The notes below the pieces were generated by a model. That model was not told where the DNA came from. It was given only the letters and a program-made list of their open reading frames with translations, and searched no databases. The position numbers and the translations under genes were made by a program. From Mycobacterium shimoidei (lineage in GTDB: Bacteria; Actinomycetota; Actinomycetes; Mycobacteriales; Mycobacteriaceae): 62,236 nt of DNA. Shown piece by piece: positions 47,119 to 54,810 of the stretch; position 1 is the first letter of the stretch, and each line of letters starts with the position of its first letter. The DNA is taken from positions 1-62,236 of the forward strand of contig LQPU01000043.1 of NCBI GenBank assembly GCA_002101905.1, given 5' to 3'.

Positions 47119-48099
47119 TTAATAACCGGTTGGTTGGTTGACTACATTGGCCAGCCGCTGACCGTCGCGCAGCCGCCTGCAGTTGGCGACGGCCTGTTCT
47201 AGGTAGCGCCGCATCGTGTCGACGGTGTACCAGCTGACATGCGGCGTCAGCGCGACATTGTCGAGGCCCAGCAACGGGTTGTCCGGCGCGACCGGCTCGA
47301 CGGCGAACACGTCGAGCCCCGCCGCACCCAACCGGCCGCTGCGCAGCGCGTCCACCAGAGCGGCTTCGTCGACGACTCCGCCGCGCGAGGTGTTGACCAG
47401 CACCGCGCCGGGCTTCATCGCGGCCAACTCGTCTGCTCCCAGCAGGTTGTGCGTCGACGGCGGCCCGTCCGTTAAGGGCACATGCAACGAGACGACGTCG
47501 CTGTCGGCCAGCAGCTCGGGCAGGCCACGCCAAGTCGGCAGCCCGTCGCTGCCGGTGCTGGTGTGCAGCACCGTTGCGCCCATCGCGGCGACCATTTGCT
47601 CGACCCGCTTGGCGATGTTGCCGTACCCGACCAGGCCGACCGTGCAGCCGCCGATATCCCGCACGGTCTCACCCAGCTGCGGATCAGACGGCCAGCCGCG
47701 GCCCTGCCGGGTCAGTCGATCCAACGCCGGCAGCCGACGCAGCGCGGCAAGCATCAGCAGCACCGTGCCCTCGGCCACCGACGCCGCGTTGGCACCCGGC
47801 ATGTTGGCGACGGCGATGCCCTGCTCGGTCGCCGCCGCGACGTCGACGGTGTTCACCCCGGCGCCGAGCTTGTGCACCAGCCGCAGCCTGGACGCCCGGC
47901 GCAGGTCGGCAGCCGACAGCGGGCGCAGCACATGCCAGATCACCTCGGCGTCGGGCAGCTCGCGATAGAAGGTGATGTCGTCGTCGGCGGCGCACCACCG
48001 GACATCTAGCCAATCAGCCTCGGACGCAAGGAAATCCAGAACTTTACTGCCAGGTATGAAATGAGCAAGGACCCTCAGCGCCACCGTTTCGCAATCCAC
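47119..48099 (-). CDS. D-2-hydroxyacid dehydrogenase family protein
   Basis: The 326-residue protein has an NAD-binding fold with GLVGYGNIAKRVEQ near residue 155. The catalytic set of the family is present: Arg in NTSRGGVVDEAALV near 238, Glu in LDVFAVEPVAP near 265, and His in LTPHVSWYT near 286. Substrate loops are not diagnostic, so glyoxylate, hydroxypyruvate or another 2-ketoacid is possible. The GTG at 48099 overlaps the end of the upstream hydrolase gene; a GTG at 48084 is also possible and gives a shorter overlap. Its last codons overlap the operator-like site upstream of fadE6. I do not recall this gene between Rv0271c and Rv0272c. Confidence 0.85.
   Translation of the reverse strand: MDCETVALRVLAHFIPGSKVLDFLASEADWLDVRWCAADDDITFYRELPDAEVIWHVLRPLSAADLRRASRLRLVHKLGAGVNTVDVAAATEQGIAVANMPGANAASVAEGTVLLMLAALRRLPALDRLTRQGRGWPSDPQLGETVRDIGGCTVGLVGYGNIAKRVEQMVAAMGATVLHTSTGSDGLPTWRGLPELLADSDVVSLHVPLTDGPPSTHNLLGADELAAMKPGAVLVNTSRGGVVDEAALVDALRSGRLGAAGLDVFAVEPVAPDNPLLGLDNVALTPHVSWYTVDTMRRYLEQAVANCRRLRDGQRLANVVNQPTGY
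47124..47135. promoter_or_regulatory. Operator-like AACCAACCGGTT upstream of fadE6
   Basis: The plus strand reads AACCGGTTGGTT, which on the minus strand is AACCAACCGGTT, the same 12-mer as at 15016-15027. It is 40 bases ahead of the fadE6 start but also encodes the last codons of the D-2-hydroxyacid dehydrogenase, so it could be chance coding sequence. Confidence 0.35.
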
Positions 48100-49211
48100 T
48101 TGGCGATCGTGTCAGCTTGCTCGCTGCGCGCTCCCGGCGTGGTGAAGTAGTGGTCGGTATCGATTGAGCACAGCGTCTTGTCGGTGCTGGCAAGCGCGTC
48201 GTAGATGCGCTTCGCGTCGGAGGGAAAAACCCCGGTGTCGGCTTCGGCATTGATAACCAGTGCCGGACAGCTGATGCGGGCCAGATGCGGCTCGGCACGG
48301 GTTTGCGCAGTCCGCAGACTCCACATGCCCAGCCAGTTACGCAGCGTGCACGCTGCTGCGATGCCGTGCGCCGAGCGGTTCGCCCTCGCCGGGACACCCG
48401 CATAACACATGTTGGGCTGACGTTTGGTCGGCTCGATGGTGGGGTCAACCATGCGGGGATCGGCCCAGGTCCGCATCACGGTGAACGGCCGGTCCGAGAA
48501 CCCCGCGGCGCGAACCCGTTTCAGTTCCTTCTCGGCCCAATCGGTGATGGCGTGGTTGCGCGCTGTTTGCGCTTTCCGGTATTGGGCGAGGAACTCAGGG
48601 GCGTACGGCGGGCCATTGGACTCGTTGAACAGGTCGAGGTCGGGATCGGTGGCGACGGGGTCGTTCTCGTCGACGACGGAGCCGTCCATCCACGCGGTCA
48701 GCACATCGGGGCGCCCAGGATGAGCCGCGCTGGCAATGTATCCATCGGCGGGTATCAACTCGGTCAAGCCGGCCGCGGGACGCATGCCCGGCAGCGGGGT
48801 GACATTCGGGTCCACCGCCTGTGATTGGTAGGCGGCCATCAGCGATCCTCCACCCGAGTTACCCAGCAGCACAACGGCTTCCACGCCCTGAACCTCGCGA
48901 AGCCAGCGGACGCCGACACCGATGTCGACCAAAGCGTGGTCGAGCAGAAAGCTGCTCTCGAAGCCACGGAACCGCGTGTTCCAGCCCAAAAAGCCCACGC
49001 CGCGGGTGGCGAGATAATCGGCGAGATAGTGCTCAGAGAAGTCGATTTGATAGTGGGAGGCGATGACCGCGACCTTGGGCTTGCGTCCGACGCCGCGGTG
49101 ATAGAGGCCCTGGCATGGATGACCGCCCGCATCGGCACGCCGGGCAGTTGGCGACGGCAGGCCGATGAATTCGCGCAAAACGCCCGCCGCGCCGGTATAG
49201 CGAGTCGTCAT
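48075..49211 (-). CDS. Alpha/beta hydrolase (Rv0272c-like)
   Basis: The 378-residue hydrolase has KVAVIASHYQIDFSEHYLADYL near residue 47, the nucleophile elbow VLLGNSGGGSLMAAY with Ser near 122, and VINAEADTGVFPSDAKRIYD near 330 carrying the acid. A C-terminal histidine in IDTDHYFTTPG completes the set. It resembles Rv0272c. The ATG at 49211 is preceded by AAGGAGG with a longish spacer. A much longer open frame continues upstream but has no family similarity there. The 3' end overlaps the D-2-hydroxyacid dehydrogenase gene by up to 25 bases. The substrate is unknown; an ester of a fatty acid or aromatic acid would fit the neighbourhood. Confidence 0.88.
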   Translation of the reverse strand: MTTRYTGAAGVLREFIGLPSPTARRADAGGHPCQGLYHRGVGRKPKVAVIASHYQIDFSEHYLADYLATRGVGFLGWNTRFRGFESSFLLDHALVDIGVGVRWLREVQGVEAVVLLGNSGGGSLMAAYQSQAVDPNVTPLPGMRPAAGLTELIPADGYIASAAHPGRPDVLTAWMDGSVVDENDPVATDPDLDLFNESNGPPYAPEFLAQYRKAQTARNHAITDWAEKELKRVRAAGFSDRPFTVMRTWADPRMVDPTIEPTKRQPNMCYAGVPARANRSAHGIAAACTLRNWLGMWSLRTAQTRAEPHLARISCPALVINAEADTGVFPSDAKRIYDALASTDKTLCSIDTDHYFTTPGARSEQADTIAKWIAKRWR

Positions 49212-49355
49212 ATCAGTCGGCCCCTCCTTGCGATGGCTCTCCTCTCCTGACGACCACCCCAGGAACGCTAGAAGAGAGCTGAACCTGATGTTAAATTCAG
49301 TTAAGGATCTCCGCCCAGAAAACCAGCGAACTGCACGCCGTCGGACGGGAGCCCG

Positions 49356-49934
49356 ATGATGATCAAGCCACACAACCCCAACAGCGAGTTCGAGCTCGGC
49401 GGGATCAACCATGTTGCGCTGGTGTGCTCGGACATGGCGCGCACGGTGGACTTCTACAGCAACACCCTGGGCATGCCGCTGATCAAGTCGCTCGACTTGC
49501 CGAATGGCGCCGGCCAGCACTTCTTCTTCGACGCCGGCAACGGTGATTGCGTTGCGTTCTTCTGGTTCGCCGACGCCCCCGATCGGGTGCCGGGAATCTC
49601 GTCGCCGGCCGCCATCCCCGGCATCGGCGATATCACCAGCGCGGTCAGCACGATGAACCACCTGGCTTTCCACGTCCCCGCCGAGAAGTTCGACGAATAT
49701 CGCCGACGGCTCAAGGAAAAGGGCGTTCGAGTGGGGCCGGTGCTCAACCACGACGAGAGCGAGATGCAGGTCTCGGCGACGCTGCATCCCGGCGTGTATG
49801 TGCGGTCGTTCTATTTTCAGGATCCCGACGGAATCACGCTCGAGTTCGCTTGCTGGGTCAAGGAATTCACGGCGAACGATACTCAGGCCGTGCCTAAGAC
49901 GTCGGCCGACCGGCGGGTTCCGGCAAGTCGCTAA
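49356..49934 (+). CDS. VOC/glyoxalase family protein (Rv0274-like)
   Basis: The 192-residue VOC protein has GGINHVALVCSDMARTVDFYSNTLGMPL near residues 15-40. The second half-domain begins TMNHLAFHVPAEKFDEYRRRL near 108, and a C-terminal YFQDPDGITLEFACW near 150 supplies a metal-binding glutamate. Histidines in NHVA and NHLA plus that Glu fit an extradiol-dioxygenase or glyoxalase-type metal site. It matches Rv0274 in length. The ATG at 49356 follows GGGAG. Its last four bases overlap the converging TetR gene. The Rv0273c TetR gene, which I recall between Rv0272c and Rv0274, is missing here. Confidence 0.87.
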   Translation: MMIKPHNPNSEFELGGINHVALVCSDMARTVDFYSNTLGMPLIKSLDLPNGAGQHFFFDAGNGDCVAFFWFADAPDRVPGISSPAAIPGIGDITSAVSTMNHLAFHVPAEKFDEYRRRLKEKGVRVGPVLNHDESEMQVSATLHPGVYVRSFYFQDPDGITLEFACWVKEFTANDTQAVPKTSADRRVPASR

Positions 49935-50581
49935 TTGTGATAGAGCGCCGGGTCGGCGAGTTGGTCGAGCAGTGAGGCCAATTGGTCGACGAGTTCGTCG
50001 GGCTTGAGTTGCACCTCCCCGGCCAGCCAGGCGCTGAGCGTCTGTCCGACGCCGCCGACGACGAAATGCGCGGCGGCCGTGCTGCGCTCGTTCGGCGGCA
50101 TTCCTGACAGGTTGCTGGCGTGGCGGCCCAGCAGCATCGCGAACAATGTGATCGATTCGACGCGTTTGCGAATCAGCACCGCGTTGGTCAGATGCACGCT
50201 GAACAGCAGACGCCCGATCCGGGGATCGCCCGCGATGGTGTGCACGATCTTGGCCATCCCGGCGCGAGTTTGCTGCTCGGGTCGCACCGCGTCCACCGCA
50301 GCCTGGATACTGGCCGCCAGGTCGGCCACCACCCAATCGAAGACGGCGCTGACGAATTGGTCTTTGTCGGCGAAACTCTCGTAGAAGTAGCGCGCGGCCA
50401 CGCCCGCCTGGCGGCAGATGCCCCGGACGGTCAACTCGGAAATGTCCTGGTGCTGCGCACCCAACAGGTCCAGGCCGGCGACCAACAGTCGACGGCGGCG
50501 CCCGGCGAGCCGTTCGGCAGGTTCGACGCCGCGATAGCGCCGCATGCTCGCCGTTACGCTCGCCGTTTCCATGCGCACCAT
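49931..50581 (-). CDS. TetR family transcriptional regulator (Rv0275c-like)
   Basis: The 216-residue regulator has a TetR helix-turn-helix at about residues 28-75 (ELTVRGICRQAGVAARYFYESFADKDQF) and a C-terminal ligand-binding part with the GGVGQTLSAWLAGE region. It converges with the VOC gene (4-base overlap) and is divergent from the MpaB-type gene, 73 bases between starts, so that gene is the likely target. The start is uncertain: ATG 50581 is used; ATG 50572 or 50545 would also fit. Its ligand is unknown. It is also a candidate for binding the AACCAACCGGTT sites near fadE6. Confidence 0.87.
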   Translation of the reverse strand: MVRMETASVTASMRRYRGVEPAERLAGRRRRLLVAGLDLLGAQHQDISELTVRGICRQAGVAARYFYESFADKDQFVSAVFDWVVADLAASIQAAVDAVRPEQQTRAGMAKIVHTIAGDPRIGRLLFSVHLTNAVLIRKRVESITLFAMLLGRHASNLSGMPPNERSTAAAHFVVGGVGQTLSAWLAGEVQLKPDELVDQLASLLDQLADPALYHN

Positions 50582-50654
50582 CTTGACACCGCGGCACCGA
50601 GCTGGGCAATATCAGGAAACAAGCGTTCTCACAATTAGCGGAGCAGGTGTGGCA

Positions 50655-51545
50655 ATGACAGTCGAACATGTCGAACGTCCGGTCAGCGATCGGCCCATCG
50701 CCGCGGTGACGCGCCGTCGGCCGCCCCGTGCCCTGCGCCAGGACGACACGCTGATGGGCATGGCGTTGCTGCTGGGCCCGGCTAACGTGATCATGCAGCT
50801 GGCCCGGCCCGGTGTGGGCTACGGCGTGGTGGAAAGCCGGGTTGAAAGCGGCCGTGTCGACAAGCATCCGATCAAGCGAGCCCGCACCACGTTCACTTAC
50901 CTTGCGGTGGCCATGGCCGGTACCGACGCCCAGAAACAGGCGTTTCGCCGCGCGGTGAACCGCGCCCATGCCGAGGTCTATTCGACCCCGGAGAGCCCGG
51001 TGCGCTACAACGCGTTCGATCCCGACCTGCAGCTGTGGGTGGCCGCATGCCTCTACAAGGGTGGGGTCGATTTCTACCGCATGTTCATCGGCGAGATCGA
51101 CGACGACGCCGCCGAACAGCACTACCGCGACGCGGTGGTGCTCGGAACGACGCTGCAGGTGCCCGAAGAGATGTGGCCGCCGGATCGCGCGGCGTTCGAC
51201 CGCTACTGGCAGGAGTCGCTGGACAAGGTACACATCGATGACACCGTTCGCGAGTATCTGTATCCGATCGCCGCGGGCCGGGTTCCGGGTTTGAAGTTGC
51301 CCGGACCGTTGCAGCGGCTGGCGGACGCGCCCGGGCTGTTCATCACTACCGGCTTTCTGCCGCAACGGTTCCGCGACGAGATGCGACTGCCGTGGGACGC
51401 CACTAAACAACGGCGGTTTGACCGGTTGATAGCTGTGCTGCGGACCATCAACAACCTCATGCCGCGGTTCGTTCGCCGATTCCCGTTCAACGTGTTGCTG
51501 TGGGACCTGGACCGGCGGATCAAGCGCGGCCGCCCGTTGGTCTAG
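50655..51545 (+). CDS. MpaB-type oxygenase family protein (Rv0276-like, DUF2236)
   Basis: The 296-residue protein is of the MpaB/DUF2236 family: LLLGPANVIMQLARPGVGYGVVESRVE near residue 40, TFTYLAVAMAGTDAQKQAFRRAVNRAHAEVY near 80-110 with a haem-ligand-type His, and YNAFDPDLQLWVAACL near 118. MpaB of fungi cleaves a prenyl chain oxidatively; latex clearing protein is a distant relative. Rv0276 is of the same type and unknown role. ATG 50655 is chosen; a GTG at 50649 with GGAG five bases upstream is equally possible. It is divergent from the TetR regulator and is followed 51 bases later by the methyltransferase gene. Confidence 0.85.
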   Translation: MTVEHVERPVSDRPIAAVTRRRPPRALRQDDTLMGMALLLGPANVIMQLARPGVGYGVVESRVESGRVDKHPIKRARTTFTYLAVAMAGTDAQKQAFRRAVNRAHAEVYSTPESPVRYNAFDPDLQLWVAACLYKGGVDFYRMFIGEIDDDAAEQHYRDAVVLGTTLQVPEEMWPPDRAAFDRYWQESLDKVHIDDTVREYLYPIAAGRVPGLKLPGPLQRLADAPGLFITTGFLPQRFRDEMRLPWDATKQRRFDRLIAVLRTINNLMPRFVRRFPFNVLLWDLDRRIKRGRPLV

Positions 51546-51596
51546 CGGCGCCGTTGCGGCGCGGCGGCCGCAACCGCCGCGCGTAGGGTCAGGTAC

Positions 51597-52502
51597 ATGC
51601 GTACTGAAAATGACACCTGGGACATCACGACAAGCGTTGGTCAGACCGCGTTGTTCGTGGCCACCGCTCGGGCCTTGGAGGCGCAGAAGCCCGACCCCCT
51701 TGTCGTCGACCCCTTCGCCGAGGTGTTCTGCCGCGCCGCGGGCGGGCAGTGGGCCGACGTGCTGGACGGCAAAGCGCCCGAGCACCAACTGAAGACAGCC
51801 GATTTCGGCGAAGCCTTCGTCAACTTTCAGGCCGCCCGCACCAAGTACTTCGACGACTACTTCGGCCGGGCGGTCGATGCCGGCGTCCGCCAAGTGGTGA
51901 TCTTGGCCGCCGGGCTGGACTCGCGCGCCTACCGGCTGTCATGGCCGGCCGGCACGACGATCTTCGAGCTGGATCAGCCCGCGGTCCTCGACTTCAAACG
52001 CGAGGTGCTCACCGACCTGGGCGCCACGCCCCACGCTGAGCGCCGTGAGGTCGCCGTCGACCTGCGTGACGACTGGCCACAGGCCCTGCGTGACAATGGG
52101 TTCGATCCCGCCAAACCCTCGGCGTGGCTTGCCGAAGGCCTGGTGATCTATCTGCCGGCCCACGCGCAGCACCAGCTGTACACCGGCATCGATGGATTGG
52201 CCGGTTCGGGCAGCCACGTTGCCATCGAAGATGGTGCCCCGATGTCGGCCGAGGCCTTGGCCGCCGCCATCGCGGAGGAACGTGATGCCAATGCCCGGGG
52301 CGACAACCGGCTGTTCTTCCAATTGATCTACAACGAGCAATGCGCCCCGGCGGACCAGTGGTTCGGCGAGCGGGGCTGGACGGCCGTTCCCACCCCGCTG
52401 GCCGACTGGTTGCGCGCGGTCGGCCGACCGGTACCCGCGCCGGATAGCGAGGGCGGCCGCACGATCGCCCTCAATACTCTGGTCAGCGCCACCAAGCCGT
52501 GA
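51597..52502 (+). CDS. S-adenosylmethionine-dependent methyltransferase (Rv0281-like)
   Basis: The 301-residue protein belongs to the mycobacterial putative methyltransferase family (TIGR00027 type). It starts TENDTWDITTSVGQTALFVATARALE, has ARTKYFDDYF near residue 82, and shows the SAM-binding QVVILAAGLDSRAYRLSW near 103. IFELDQPAVLDFK follows near 125 and WLAEGLVIYLP near 183. The substrate is unknown. The ATG at 51597 follows GGTAC. In H37Rv the toxin pair vapBC25, PE_PGRS3, PE_PGRS4 and PPE3 separate Rv0276 from Rv0281; all are absent here. A strong hairpin follows the gene and separates it from the ESX-3 control region. Confidence 0.9.
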   Translation: MRTENDTWDITTSVGQTALFVATARALEAQKPDPLVVDPFAEVFCRAAGGQWADVLDGKAPEHQLKTADFGEAFVNFQAARTKYFDDYFGRAVDAGVRQVVILAAGLDSRAYRLSWPAGTTIFELDQPAVLDFKREVLTDLGATPHAERREVAVDLRDDWPQALRDNGFDPAKPSAWLAEGLVIYLPAHAQHQLYTGIDGLAGSGSHVAIEDGAPMSAEALAAAIAEERDANARGDNRLFFQLIYNEQCAPADQWFGERGWTAVPTPLADWLRAVGRPVPAPDSEGGRTIALNTLVSATKP

Positions 52503-52524
52503 CCGGCTGACCGGCACCCGTAGA

Positions 52525-52553
52525 TGAGGATCAACCGGCATTGTTGATCCTCA
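52525..52553 (+). terminator. Intrinsic terminator after the methyltransferase gene
   Basis: TGAGGATCAAC at 52525-52535 pairs perfectly with GTTGATCCTCA at 52543-52553, an 11-base stem with a 7-base loop. A short T-run (CCTTTT) follows ten bases later. It begins 22 bases after the methyltransferase stop and insulates the ESX-3 promoter region. Confidence 0.75.
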
Positions 52554-52604
52554 AATGTGCACCTTTTAGGGCCATGGCACCGCGTCTGCAGATACCATCT
52601 GGCG

Positions 52605-52730
52605 GTGTCCAAGGCTGCGAGGCCTGACAGAGCGCACAACGGCGGCCGGGAACTCACGCACAGCCGGTACCGACTAGTGCTGGAGGCTGCCCGCGTCGTC
52701 TACTCGTCCCGGTGGGGGCGGTTCCGCTAG
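52605..52730 (+). CDS. Possible small basic protein (41 residues)
   Basis: A GTG at 52605 opens a 41-residue frame (SKAARPDRAHNGG at the start, YSSRWGRFR at the end) stopping at 52730. It is Arg-rich and lies between a terminator and the Zur-like site. No good ribosome site precedes the GTG and I recognise no family, so it may be chance. It is recorded because it fills otherwise empty sequence. Confidence 0.2.
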   Translation: MSKAARPDRAHNGGRELTHSRYRLVLEAARVVYSSRWGRFR

Positions 52731-52765
52731 CGAAGGTCTGCGAGGTATCGTTGGCCGGGCTTATC

Positions 52766-52778
52766 GAAAACGATTTTC
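52766..52778. promoter_or_regulatory. Zur-box-like palindrome upstream of ESX-3
   Basis: GAAAACGATTTTC has 5-base complementary arms. With its flank on the minus strand it reads TGAAAATCGTTTTCGA, close to the mycobacterial Zur consensus TGAAAATCATTTTCA. The ESX-3 operon of M. tuberculosis is known to be repressed by zinc through Zur, so a real site is plausible. It is about 190 bases before the eccA3 start. Confidence 0.6.
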
Positions 52779-52817
52779 ATCAAGGTCGGGCCTGCATCGG
52801 CCGGTAAGGAGGAACGG

Positions 52818-52976
52818 GTGGCCCGTTCTACACGACGGTTGGGACGCCGCCGCGAGGTGACCGAGGCCACGACTTGGGGTGATGGGTGCATCTCGACACT
52901 TAGCTTATGCAATGCTAACTTCAGCCAGGTTAGCTTAGGCAATACATGCTCGAAGGGGAGGCAGGGCCGTGGATAG
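52818..52976 (+). CDS. Possible leader ORF (52 residues) overlapping the eccA3 start
   Basis: A GTG at 52818 has the excellent ribosome site AAGGAGG (52806-52812) five bases ahead and opens a 52-residue frame. The frame starts ARSTRRLGRRREVTEATT, ends SKGRQGRG, and stops with TAG at 52974-52976. That stop lies eight bases inside eccA3, so ribosomes finishing here could restart on eccA3. The peptide is basic at both ends with a Cys/Asn-rich middle, and I recognise no family. The IdeR-like repeats lie within its coding sequence. If the main transcript starts at those repeats, the ORF would be skipped. Whether it is expressed depends on which promoter is used. Confidence 0.3.
   Translation: MARSTRRLGRRREVTEATTWGDGCISTLSLCNANFSQVSLGNTCSKGRQGRG
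52900..52943 (+). promoter_or_regulatory. Two IdeR-like repeats upstream of eccA3
   Basis: TTAGCTTATGCAAT (52900-52913) recurs as TTAGCTTAGGCAAT (52930-52943), exactly 30 bases apart. The first continues into a partial palindrome TTAGC-N9-GCTAA. Both resemble the left half of the IdeR box TTAGGTTAGGCTAACCTAA (second copy 10 of 11 bases). ESX-3 is repressed by iron through IdeR in M. tuberculosis. The doubled element lies 26-69 bases before the eccA3 start. Confidence 0.6.
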
Positions 52977-54810
52977 CGCTGACGGCGGCATGCTCGCTAC
53001 CCGGCCAGCAACACCCCGAATCGACGACGACGTCGTCAGCCGGTTCGCCACCTGCTGCCGGGCGCTTGGGCTTCGGGTCTACGACCGCCGCCGCCCGGCC
53101 GATTTGTCCGCCGCGCGATCCGGCTTCGCCGCGCTGACCCGCATCGCCCACGACCAGTGCGACGCCTGGACCGGACTGGCCGCCGCCGGCGACGCGTCCG
53201 CCCGGGTGTTGGAAGCAATTTCGCAGACCGCCGACACCGCGGGTGTACTGCAGCGCCACGTCGAACTGGCGCCGGGGTCGTTGGGATTCCACTACGACAG
53301 CGGGCTTTACCTGAAATTCCGCGCCACCGAGCCCGACGACTTCCATCTCGCCTATGCCGCGGCACTGGTGGCCGACGGAAGCTACGCAGATGCCCACGAG
53401 CTGGTGACCGATGTCAGCAAGCGTCGGCCGAACTGCAACGAGGCCCGCTGGGTCGCCGTCGCCCTGCACTACCGCACCGAGCGGTGGTCGGACGTCGTCA
53501 AACTGCTGACGCCGATCGTCAACGACACCGGCCTCGACGAAACGTATGCGCACGCCGCCAAAGTCACCCTGGGTATTGCGCTGGCCCGGCTGGGCATGTT
53601 CGCCCCGGCGCTGTCGTATTTAGAGGAGCCCGACGGGCCGGTGGCGATCGCCGCGGTGGACGGCGCGCTGGCCAAAGCGCTGGTGCTGCGCGCGCATGTC
53701 GACGAGGAATCCGCCAGTGAGGTCCTGCAAGACCTCTACGCCGCCAATCCGGAAAACGAGCAGGTCGAGCACGCCCTGTCCGATCCGAGCTTCGGGATCG
53801 TCACCACGACCGCCGCGCGAATCGATGCGCGCACCAACCCGTGGGATCCCGAAACCGAACCCACTCCAGGCAATTTCATCGACCCCGAAGCCCAGGAGCG
53901 CAAGCGCGCCCTGCTGCACGAGGCCGAACGCGAGCTCGATGAATTCATCGGCCTGGACAAGGTCAAAGATCAGGTCGCCCGGCTCAAAAGCGCGGTCGCC
54001 ATGGAGCTGGTCCGCAAGCAGCGCGGCCTCGAGGTGGCCCAGCGCACCCACCACCTGGTCTTCACCGGACCGCCTGGAACCGGCAAGACCACGATCGCCC
54101 GCGTCATCGCCAAAATTTATTGCGGCCTAGGCCTTTTGAAAAAAGAGAACATCCGCGAAGTGCACCGCGCCGATCTCATCGGACAGCACATCGGCGAGAC
54201 CGAGGCCAAAACCAACGCGATCATCGACAGCGCCCTGGACGGCGTGTTGTTCCTCGACGAGGCCTATGCACTGGTGGCCACCGGCGCCAAGAACGACTTC
54301 GGTCTGGTGGCCATTGACACGCTGCTGGCCCGGATGGAAAACGACCGGGATCGCTTGGTGGTGATCATCGCCGGATACCGCGCCGATTTGGATCGGTTCC
54401 TCGATACCAACCAGGGTCTGCGGTCGCGGTTCACCCGCAGCATCGACTTCCCGTCCTACAAACCGGCTGAGCTGATCGAGATCGCGAACTTTATGGCAGG
54501 CAAGCGCGACAGTGTCTTCGAGCAAGCCGCGCTCGACGATCTCGAGGCATTGTTCACGCATTTGGCCGATTCGTCGAAACCCGACGCCTCCGGGGTAGAG
54601 CGGCGCGGCCTGGATATCGCGGGCAACGGCCGATTTGTCCGGAACCTCGTCGAAAAGTCCGAAGAGGAACGTGAATTCCGGTTGGACCACTCCGAGCACG
54701 CCGAGACCGGCGAATTCACCGATGAGGAGCTGATGACGATCACTGTCGAGGACGTGCGCAACTCGGTTGGGCCGCTGCTGGAGGGCCTCGGCCTGCAGGA
54801 GCCGGCATGA
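52969..54810 (+). CDS. eccA3: ESX-3 AAA+ ATPase EccA3
   Basis: The 613-residue cytoplasmic ATPase has a TPR-like N-terminal part of about 280 residues (for example ARLGMFAPALSYLEEPDGP near 205) and a C-terminal AAA+ domain. In the latter, Walker A is GPPGTGKTT near 366, Walker B is LFLDEAYAL near 427, and a sensor/arginine-finger region LRSRFTRSIDFPSY lies near 484. EccA proteins help load ESX substrates or their chaperones. The GTG at 52969 follows GGGGAGG by about eight bases. It begins the ESX-3 operon and overlaps the eccB3 start by four bases. It is slightly shorter than the M. tuberculosis form, mainly at the N-terminus. Confidence 0.95.
   Translation: MDSADGGMLATRPATPRIDDDVVSRFATCCRALGLRVYDRRRPADLSAARSGFAALTRIAHDQCDAWTGLAAAGDASARVLEAISQTADTAGVLQRHVELAPGSLGFHYDSGLYLKFRATEPDDFHLAYAAALVADGSYADAHELVTDVSKRRPNCNEARWVAVALHYRTERWSDVVKLLTPIVNDTGLDETYAHAAKVTLGIALARLGMFAPALSYLEEPDGPVAIAAVDGALAKALVLRAHVDEESASEVLQDLYAANPENEQVEHALSDPSFGIVTTTAARIDARTNPWDPETEPTPGNFIDPEAQERKRALLHEAERELDEFIGLDKVKDQVARLKSAVAMELVRKQRGLEVAQRTHHLVFTGPPGTGKTTIARVIAKIYCGLGLLKKENIREVHRADLIGQHIGETEAKTNAIIDSALDGVLFLDEAYALVATGAKNDFGLVAIDTLLARMENDRDRLVVIIAGYRADLDRFLDTNQGLRSRFTRSIDFPSYKPAELIEIANFMAGKRDSVFEQAALDDLEALFTHLADSSKPDASGVERRGLDIAGNGRFVRNLVEKSEEEREFRLDHSEHAETGEFTDEELMTITVEDVRNSVGPLLEGLGLQEPA

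Noticed and set aside
49270..49325. AT-rich repeat GTTAA-N5-GTTAA near 49295 upstream of the VOC gene
   Set aside because: Short and imperfect; no second copy at other promoters, so no basis to call it an operator.
48075..51893. 1272-codon minus-strand frame
   Set aside because: Only the part from 49211 down is the real alpha/beta hydrolase; the rest is antisense to the VOC, MpaB-type and methyltransferase genes and crosses a TetR gene in another frame.
52727..52942. 71-codon minus-strand frame upstream of eccA3
   Set aside because: It crosses the Zur- and IdeR-like sites, has no ribosome site and no recognisable product.
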